Shown here in pieces: positions 57,385 through 64,000 of a DNA stretch of 64,000 bases (position 1 is the stretch's first letter; each line of letters starts with the position of its first letter). Below the pieces are notes generated by a model. It had not been told where the DNA came from. It ran no database searches and saw only the letters and a list, made by a program, of their open reading frames with translations. Made by a program: the position numbers and the translations under genes. Source of the stretch: Adiantum capillus-veneris (taxonomy: Eukaryota > Streptophyta > Polypodiopsida > Polypodiales > Pteridaceae). Location: NCBI GenBank assembly GCA_014529385.2, contig CM043959.1, forward strand, positions 4,645,045-4,709,044. Reading direction: 5' to 3'.

Positions 57385-58297
57385 TCATGAATTGTCGTTG
57401 TCGAAGTTGTTGGTTGTTGTCAAAAGAAGATGTTCCTTGAGTTTTCTGTCAGGACTAGACTCTCCTTCATATGATGGGAATTTGTCTATGTGGAAAGTGT
57501 CCTTGAATTCATCAATACTCAACTTGAGTATGACTTTTGCCACTCTGAAGCTAGAAATTGTCGTTTTAAAACTTGTATACATTGTTTCTTCTAGCTCTTT
57601 GATTGGTTGCTTTCCCATCATTATCCATGTGCCATAAGACATTAAATTCTTTGTTGCATAAGGATCTATCACATCTGAACATGTGATTTTGAGTCTCGTT
57701 TCTCCACATATGCTGAATTTGATATTCGTGAGAGACAATTAATCTTCTTCCTTATCCTCGTTCTTCTCTTGATCTTGCATTTGTTGAACATTTGACGTAG
57801 AACCTGGAAACTTTTTTTCTTCATCTGCTTTTATTTGTGCATTTTTAGAGTCAACTCCTTTGAAACAATGTTTGTTGATCTTCAAGTATGTTGATGATGA
57901 CATATTCTTGTGGTTGCTCTGCTTCCTTGTTTGCACTTTGACATGCTTCATGATGTAGCTACCTGTCTCACCTTTTCTGCTTTCACACTCACAAACCTCA
58001 TTAGGTTTCTTCAATACCTTTATCATAAATAAGGGAGTTATGGCATATCCCCTTGAAAGTTTGTCTTTAGCATCATGTGGAAGATCTCGTATAGAAACTT
58101 CATCCACAATTCGTTTGCAATCCCTTTTTTGTTCAATCTCAATTGTTTCAAAAATGTTCTCGATTTCATGGACAACAGATACCATTAGAAAGAATCTTAT
58201 ATCATAGTCAATTTTATCACAAAATGTGGTGTTGGTCAGCTCATTTACATAGACATCAAGAGTCGCTAGTATTTGATCCCATCGAGGGATGTATATT
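57385..58297 (-). pseudogene. Post-protease segment, distal part
   Basis: Frames at 57739-58185 and 57385-57738 (EIENIFETIEIEQKRDCKRI; VIDPYATKNLMSYGTWIMMG) follow RWDQILATLDVYVNE, which aligns with EWTQVLVTMDVCVNT of the first copy. This fixes the orientation and shows the segment continues directly across the MITE. Confidence 0.6.
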
Positions 58298-58633
58298 CAC
58301 GTGATCATGTGAAATTTCTTATGATCGCAATGTTTGTTATCAAATTTACATAATCACAAACAATTAATGTGATCACAAAAAATTTGGTAAGTGGTGATGT
58401 AGCAACCCACCAAAACCGCACCGGTGTATGTGTTTTTCATGACGGCCTTGTTGGGAAACTCTGTGAACCCTAAACCGGGCCCGCCAAGAAATGAAAAAAT
58501 CCAAGCAGGCTTACCAAATTGGACGATTACCATAGGTTAAGTAAAAAGTCACATGGAATATGTAACATGATCATGTATTTTGAAATGTGATCATTCAACG
58601 TTGTTAATGTGCTCACGTATTTGTGATCACGTT
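58298..58633. mobile_element. MITE-like insertion in the gypsy copy
   Basis: The ends carry ACGTGATCA at 58299-58307 and TGATCACGT at 58624-58632 as an inverted pair. Further GTGATCAC and CATGATCATG motifs lie inside, and the centre is more GC-rich (CCGGGCCCGCC). It interrupts the protein between LFEPFG and RWDQILATLDV, which are adjacent in the intact copy at 26.07 kb. That comparison proves an insertion of about 340-370 bp. No transposase and no certain target duplication. Confidence 0.7.
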
Positions 58634-58899
58634 AATGAAATCACTGATCCTATCCAAAGGGTTCAAATAACTCCTCTAGAAATGGATCCTTAATGTAAGC
58701 TTCATCTTCTATTGAACGCTCTAGGATGCAATCCTCCTTTCAAGAACTTCCACATTCAGATGCTTTGCACATCCAAATGTGAGCATCCTTCACTAGTCAA
58801 GCAGGTAATTGCATTCTGTCACTCGTAGTGATAGAAAAAGTATTCTATCAAAGTTTGATTTACTTCCCTATAACTATGATCCTTGCTGTTAACCTTGGT
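58634..58899 (-). pseudogene. Post-protease segment, proximal part
   Basis: EAYIKDPFLEELFEPFG aligns with EAYVPEPFPEHLFEPFE of the first copy. Stops are present between here and the protease. Confidence 0.6.
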
Positions 58900-59404
58900 T
58901 GTGGCACCCTTATGTCGCAAATAGAGATGGTCATAGCCCCAATCTTGAACCATTTTGAGTTGACGCATGAATGGCCGTCCCAAAGTAACCTCAAAGTTGT
59001 TGCATTTTCCAAAGTCTACTACCGCAAAGATATGTTCACAATTCTATTCCGCATGAGGATACTATTACTTGTTCTAGCATTCCCAAGGGTCTCTCCACAT
59101 ACTTGTTAGCTAATTGCAATTTCATGCACGATTTCTTGAGAGCTGGGCTTCCCCATTTCTCCTATTTTCCCTTTGTAGCAATGGCTATTCTAGCCCCACT
59201 GTCAAGTATGGCTATTGTTTTTACTCCTTTGTACTGTAGTGGTAAGGTGGTGTTTCCTTCTTCTCCTTTGCAAAAGTCATCCACCTTATTCACTGGTACC
59301 GATATTGTTTGTGGTTTCATAGGGGAAGTTTCATTCATGTTGTCATCTACGAGTTGGTTGTATGAAGGGATTTTCAACCCTATCTTTTTCACGCATTTCC
59401 CCAT
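58900..59404 (-). pseudogene. Aspartic protease of the second gypsy copy
   Basis: KGEEGNTTLPLQYKG and AILDSGARIAIATKG match the first copy almost residue for residue and keep the catalytic Asp-Ser-Gly. A stop follows, then KLQLANKYVERPLGMLEQV. The LGR-type end of the enzyme is not recognisable. Confidence 0.85.
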
Positions 59405-59449
59405 TTGGCCCCATAGATGTGGTCTAATTTTTCGTAACTAACTTTGAAA

Positions 59450-61190
59450 GAGTAATCTTGCATTGTATGGGAGAACATATCAATTTGTGCAAGCTTTTGG
59501 TGTCCATCATTTTCGGTGTGACTTTCCACTGAGAAGGTACCACTCTAACCTCAAATTTTGTTTCAAGATCACCTACAAAAGATGGCAAAGTCTATAGAGG
59601 GTGTGGTTTTATCTCTTCAGATGCGATAGACCCAACATCCCCATATAGAGATCGTATATCCCCTGGGAAAAATTCATGATCCATATTTATTTTAGGGATA
59701 GGTGGTGGCTGTAAAGTAGCACTACCATCTTTTTTGTTTTTGATCAATTCCCATAAGGATTGTGGCCACGACTCTTCTACTTCAGAATTGGTTGCATCTC
59801 TAAATATTTGCCCTCATATGTTGTGTTTGCGACAATTCTAGTAGTACGAGGCTCCTCCTTGTCTATTTTTGCCAAGTTGATTTTGTTGTTTGGAATTTGG
59901 GAGCAATTTATGAGCAGATGACTCCTTCCACAACAATCATAGAATCATTGTATTTTAAGTTTTTCACCTGCGTTGTCTTCTCCTTGTGTTCCTGTGTTTT
60001 TTTTTCTCGATTCATGCATTACATGCCCAGGAGTTTTTGGACCTCCAAGCTCCATCGAGGCTTGAGCAGTCTCAATAAGTCTTTTGTAGATTTCCATTCT
60101 TTAGGTTTCATCTTTTGGATGCGGATATGTCATCAGTCTTTGCTCCATAGTTTGTTTGTTATTGAGCCTTGCCACATATGCTTGCAATATTGTGTCTAAG
60201 TGCTCATTCATTTGAGTCAGTCTTTGACTTATCCAATCCCTTTGCGTCTTTCTTACTCTCTTGCTTGTGTTTAAGTAACTCTTTGGCTTGATTCAATTCC
60301 TTATTAGTTTTAGTCTCAATTTTTGCAGATTTCCCTATATTTTTCAACTAAGAATTTTATTTTTCTAGCACGGACTGTGTTATTTTGGTTAAGATTTTGT
60401 ATGCGACTTGCTTTCAGTCCGTCTTGGAAAGCTTCCAAGGCTGCATTGATTGGTTTGTAAATTTTGTCGAACAATGTTGATCCTGCCAATTTTGGTTTTG
60501 ATTCCTCAAGTTCTGATGATAGTACTTACAAATTTTCCTCTACCTTCTTTTTCACTCTCTCTTCAACCTCTCATTGTTTTTGTCTCCAAAGATCATATCG
60601 TTTGTGTCATTCTTTTTAGGAATCTTTTGTTGGCCCGCCGGTTGTGTCTGACCCACTAGTATTTCTCTGTTTATTTCCCTTAGCCTATGCCCTAGTTACT
60701 ACTCAAACTAGAATTGTGGATTCCTCCTCTGAGGAGCTATCTAGTACAACTTGAATTATTTTTATCGATGTTTTCCCTTTGTTTACTAGATTGCTAGGCT
60801 GGTCTTATGGAAAATTTCCACCCTTACAACCACACGCTCCACAAAATGCCTCTATAAGTCTCACATTCTTATCTGGTTCAGGATATTCATTTTTCCAATG
60901 GTCATCTGCTACGTAGTTATGGAAATTTTTAGATTTTGGTTTTGGTGTGGGTTTGATCATGGGTGGTCTAGCTCCCTAGTTTGCAATGAAGTAAACAGAT
61001 ATCGCCTCTAGAGGTTCCTGATAAATTGATTCTAACGCTACAGGTGTTAACTCTGTATACCATTCTTCCTCTACCCCCATTGGTACAGAACTCGTATCAG
61101 GGTATGTTGTAAGGGGTACTAGAGCTATTCATCCACTTGTCCCCCAGGCAACAAGTACTTGATTCGTATTGTACTATTCCTTGCTCCAAA
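59450..61190 (-). pseudogene. Gag C-terminus and hinge of the second gypsy copy
   Basis: DDHWKNEYPEPDKN at about 60.88 kb aligns with the zinc knuckle DDHWKNECPEPDKN of the first copy, but Cys residues are replaced by Phe or Tyr, so zinc binding is lost. Further on come NKGKTSIKIIQVVL and EVEERVKKKVEENL. Upstream, GVEEEWYTELTPVALES matches the Pro-rich part before the knuckle. The similarity ends at about 61.19 kb. Confidence 0.75.
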
Positions 61191-61949
61191 AAGTTAACAA
61201 AAATAAGAGAAAAAAACCTAAATCAACTAAAAAATTAGCAATAAATCAAAATAATTCTAAAACAACACAATAAGCCACTATGTACACTGATTCGTAATAT
61301 CTTTTGCTGGATTGCCCCGTTTTACCTTTTTTTGCATTAAAAAAATGCTATTTTGTATTTATACACACACTTAGAGGCTCATCTTTGGTGTTTTTCCTCA
61401 TACGTTTGTAGAACAACATAAGATAAGGGCATATATACTTGGATTTACTAAAAATTTCCGCAATCAACACAAAATGGTCCAAAATCATCAAAATAGTGCC
61501 CTTTTAGTACTTTTTAGTTTGTCGGTGAGAATGCCTCCCCATCTCCTAGTTGGAGTCCTCTGGACAATGGTGTATTGCCCTATGATATGTGTGCTACATG
61601 GGTATCAAACATGTGCTAATGCAAGCCATGTAATGGAGCCCTATGTGCATACTCGGCCAATGCATGGAAAAAATTAAGGGGTGGGGTGGATAGAGGGGAC
61701 TTTAGGTGACTTTTTGTGTCTAAAACTCCTGAATGATGGCTCTATTACCTGAGGTGGTCACTTATCAAAATCTCTTCATATCATGTGCGTTCAAGAGGTT
61801 ATTGATAATATCTCAATATACAAACTACATTTACACTACAAGACTATTTAAAAAACTCTGCCCCTGTAATGTATACATAAAAGTATACATTTTGGATAAT
61901 TAATACTCCTCTCTAGTTAAGTCACATGATATGATACACATTACACTCT
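61191..61949. other. Unassigned DNA
   Basis: Only short frames are present. The left edge of the following LTR may lie inside this interval. Confidence 0.4.
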
Positions 61950-62904
61950 ATCCAAGATCTATCTCTACCAGGTGGATGACATATTTTGTTGCATCCCATG
62001 CCTCTCAGTTAGCAGATTGACCAAACGGGCGCCCACCTGGCCAAGCACGTATCCAAACACCACATTTGTACTCTATTATTTTTCTGAGCTACTATAGTGA
62101 TACTCTGTGTAAATCCTGATTCCAAAGTAGTAGGTCAATTCCTTGATATGTAATTCTTTCATGCCATTTGTAAAAGTCCATGTGAGTCAACCCACTGGCC
62201 ATTTAGAAATCCCTAGGTATAAAGGCCAATATCCTTAATGTGAGAGGAGGCTTATCGTTTGGAGAAGAAGGAGCTTTGCAAAACATACGCTCAAGCTACG
62301 AAGCTATTCCAACTGGTAATCAAATTTTCTAATGACTGGGTAATGCGTTCTCAATTCCAAAACTTTCCTTGTGTTCCTCTCTCTTTGCTGTTTCATTCAA
62401 GTGTAAGCATTGTCAATTTTGTTGAGGTTTGCGACTACACATTAGTGAACCTAATCATCACATTTGAGTGCTTAGATCACTATTTTTTGATATTTTGACC
62501 ATAGGAGAGTGTTCCTAGACCATAGGGTGGCATTTTTGGCATGTTTTGTTGTAGTTTCCATGACCTTTTTCATGATGGATTGTGATTTTGGTACCTTGTT
62601 GGATTGCAACCATACTTGGTAGGATAGTGTCCCTAGGTGTCTTTGAACTCCTCTTAAAGCATTTCAAGTCCGTTCGAGTGCTCAAATGGCGTGATGACCT
62701 AGAGAAGTGAGAAAGGACATAGGCAAATTTTTTTGATCATTGAGTGGTGGTTTTCTTGTTGAGTTGGTGTGTTTTCTTGTTAGGTTTTCTTGAGATTGAC
62801 AACCTCAAAGAGTCTCCGTGCCCCGAGTCACTTCCCTGAGTATTGACATTATATTAGTGCCAGATAGCTATGCTACAGACGTTCGTCGTGATGACTTGCT
62901 AACA
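61950..62904 (+). repeat. LTR upstream of an Asp-type PBS (left edge uncertain)
   Basis: GGTATAAAGGCCAATAT at about 62216 matches the TATA region of the LTRs at 17.27, 21.39 and 32.98 kb. The right end ...CTTGCTAACA abuts the PBS. TGTTGCATCCCATGCC at 61991 is one possible start. The partner LTR would lie beyond the window. Confidence 0.55.
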
Positions 62905-62905
62905 T

Positions 62906-62923
62906 TGGCGCCGTTGTCGAGGA
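62906..62923 (+). promoter_or_regulatory. Primer-binding site, Asp-tRNA type
   Basis: TGGCGCCGTTGTCGAGGA differs from the Asp-tRNA PBS at two positions and follows the LTR end by one base. It is the best-preserved Asp-type PBS in the window. Confidence 0.88.
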
Positions 62924-63311
62924 TAATGATCCTCAGATGTTGAGTGACCTAGTGCGTATTTAGAGCGTTCTCTTTCAAAGATTTTTCTTTCTATTCCACT
63001 TACACCTTATCACTGAAGCAGCTAGACACGGGTTTTAATGCTTGGTAGAGTCTAGAAGTAGAGGACTTTCTAGGACTATTCTTGAGAGGTAAAGAGAGTT
63101 GTGAGTGAGATAGCCATGATCAACTTTGCTTGAAAGAAAAACTCCAAAATCACATCAGAATTGGTTGATAGGACAAAAATAGGAAAACAGGCATTTTAAA
63201 CACAAAATTTGGGGTTTTGCAACTTTTTGGGATTCAAATTAAAAAAAAAGTGAAAATATGACATCCAATGTGTAGGCATACTATGGAAAAACTTTCATGT
63301 TCAGATGTGGT

Positions 63312-63789
63312 GGGACATGGATCACGATCCATGTCCCCCTTGACCATCTTGAGTTGAGATTTGACCGGTAGGTAGCTGATACCATTTGGAACAACTTTCC
63401 CAAAAGGCAGCAGAACAAAAAATTTTAAAATCTGTGTCAAAATAGCCAAACACAAGAACTAGTGAAAAGTCACAGGGTAGACAGAAAAACTTGCTTTTGA
63501 CTAAGAAAAAGTTGTCCAAATTCATAAAGAGATGGTGGAGTAGACTATTGATACTATCAGTACTCAGCAAGCCAAAATTGGTGTCAGATCTGATGAAACA
63601 TGGATCGTGATCCATGGCGCCCGTGTGAATTTTTGGATAGAAATTACACCAGCGTGTAGCAAATTTTTCTTGACCTAATCAAGTTCAAGTCACGCAAAAA
63701 ACCATATAGCACAAATCAGGGGACCAAGGGAAAACTGTGAGTCAAGTTTCATCACTTTTGACGAAAGGGTACATGGATTGCGATCCACC
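63312..63789. repeat. Leader array with three decayed palindromes
   Basis: GGGACATGGATC and its complement flank AC at 63312-63337. CATGGATC and its complement flank GT at 63599-63616. CATGGATTGCGATCCACC lies at 63772-63789. The flanks TCAGATSTGRTGRRACATGG are shared by the first two, so they are repeat units 283 bp apart. The third is 173 bp further. The common ancestor would have had CGCG in the centre. The window ends soon after. Confidence 0.8.
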
Positions 63790-64000
63790 ATTGTCACAAA
63801 CTGAGGCCAAACTTGCACCATAACTAGAGCACATCACAGGGAGTCAGTGGTATGTTTAAAACTGAATTTGGATATCAAAATCCAAGCCAAAAACCCAAAA
63901 CAACGAAGTATTTTCACAAAGTGCTAGAACTGACCTAATTTTCAATCAAAAGGTCCATTTTCAAAAAGATATAATGCCATAGGACCTACTAGTCATGCTA

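Larger units (their letters stand above)
56280..61190 (-). mobile_element. Second, older copy of the 22.7-33.1 kb gypsy family (gag end to post-protease)
   Basis: The domain order on the minus strand is zinc-knuckle remnant, hinge, protease and the post-protease segment, each alignable with the better copy. It lacks the gag N-terminus, leader and LTR on one side and RT onward on the other. A 336-bp MITE-like insertion splits the post-protease segment. Divergence is clearly greater than expected for a recent duplicate, so the family was active at different times. Confidence 0.8.

Noticed and set aside
1-64000. tRNA, rRNA or organelle inserts
   Set aside because: I saw no cloverleaf, rRNA-like stretch or chloroplast/mitochondrial gene on reading. 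A covariance-model scan would be needed to exclude small ones.

Overview
This looks like intergenic, transposon-filled nuclear DNA from a land plant with a large genome. The evidence is degenerate Ty3/gypsy and Ty1/copia elements of both orientations nested in each other, initiator-Met and Asp tRNA primer-binding sites, a Tat-lineage element with a second RNase H, a chromodomain integrase, a pentatricopeptide-repeat (PPR) pseudogene and many CT/GA, TG/AC and poly-G tracts. I infer a fern or another large-genome vascular plant; no single-copy gene fixes the species. I see no bacterial genes, rRNA, tRNA or CRISPR. Almost every reading frame is broken by stops or frameshifts, so this is a graveyard of elements. 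The only candidate for a non-transposon gene with long open frames is an unrecognised reading frame at 41491-42720.

Layout. 1-4.9 kb: low complexity, a 177-bp tandem duplication and a 425-bp tandem repeat with a strong hairpin in each unit. 4.9-7.05 kb: 5'-truncated chromovirus pol (+). 7.05-10.6 kb: Tat-lineage pol (+) interrupted by a 788-bp solo LTR with a perfect 5-bp target-site duplication. 10.8-12.6 kb: microsatellites and a small repeat family. 12.6-16.4 kb: mostly unassigned. 16.4-17.05 kb: LTR, PBS and leader of a Met-primed family. 17.09-21.5 kb: an LTR element that carries only a coiled-coil gag-like frame. 21.7-22.5 kb: a gag fragment. 22.7-33.1 kb (-): the most complete Ty3/gypsy element (LTR, PBS, leader, gag, PR, RT, RH, IN zinc domain). 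34.26-37.99 kb (-): an LTR-bounded mosaic joining copia RT/RNase H to chromovirus integrase. 38-39.8 kb (+): copia gag-PR-IN. 39.84-40.24 kb: gypsy RT scrap. 41.5-43.8 kb: unknown coding region. 45.3-45.65 kb (-): PPR remnant, next to a copia-type LTR. 46.6-49.75 kb (-): a Penelope-like reverse transcriptase. 54.08-55.28 kb: a GC-rich block with inverted ends. 56.3-61.2 kb (-): a second, older copy of the 22.7-33.1 kb family, split by a MITE-like insertion. 61.9-64 kb: LTR, PBS and leader of another Asp-primed element, cut by the window edge.

The most unusual pattern links three of these elements. The leader between the PBS and gag holds tandem units of about 285 bp, and each unit carries a long palindrome of 18-26 bp (24 bp in the best-preserved examples). 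The palindrome arms differ completely between the elements, but each centre is CGCG, or differs from CGCG only by CpG-to-TpG/CpA changes. A shorter piece of the same motif recurs in a 174-bp duplication inside one LTR. I know of no described feature that this matches.
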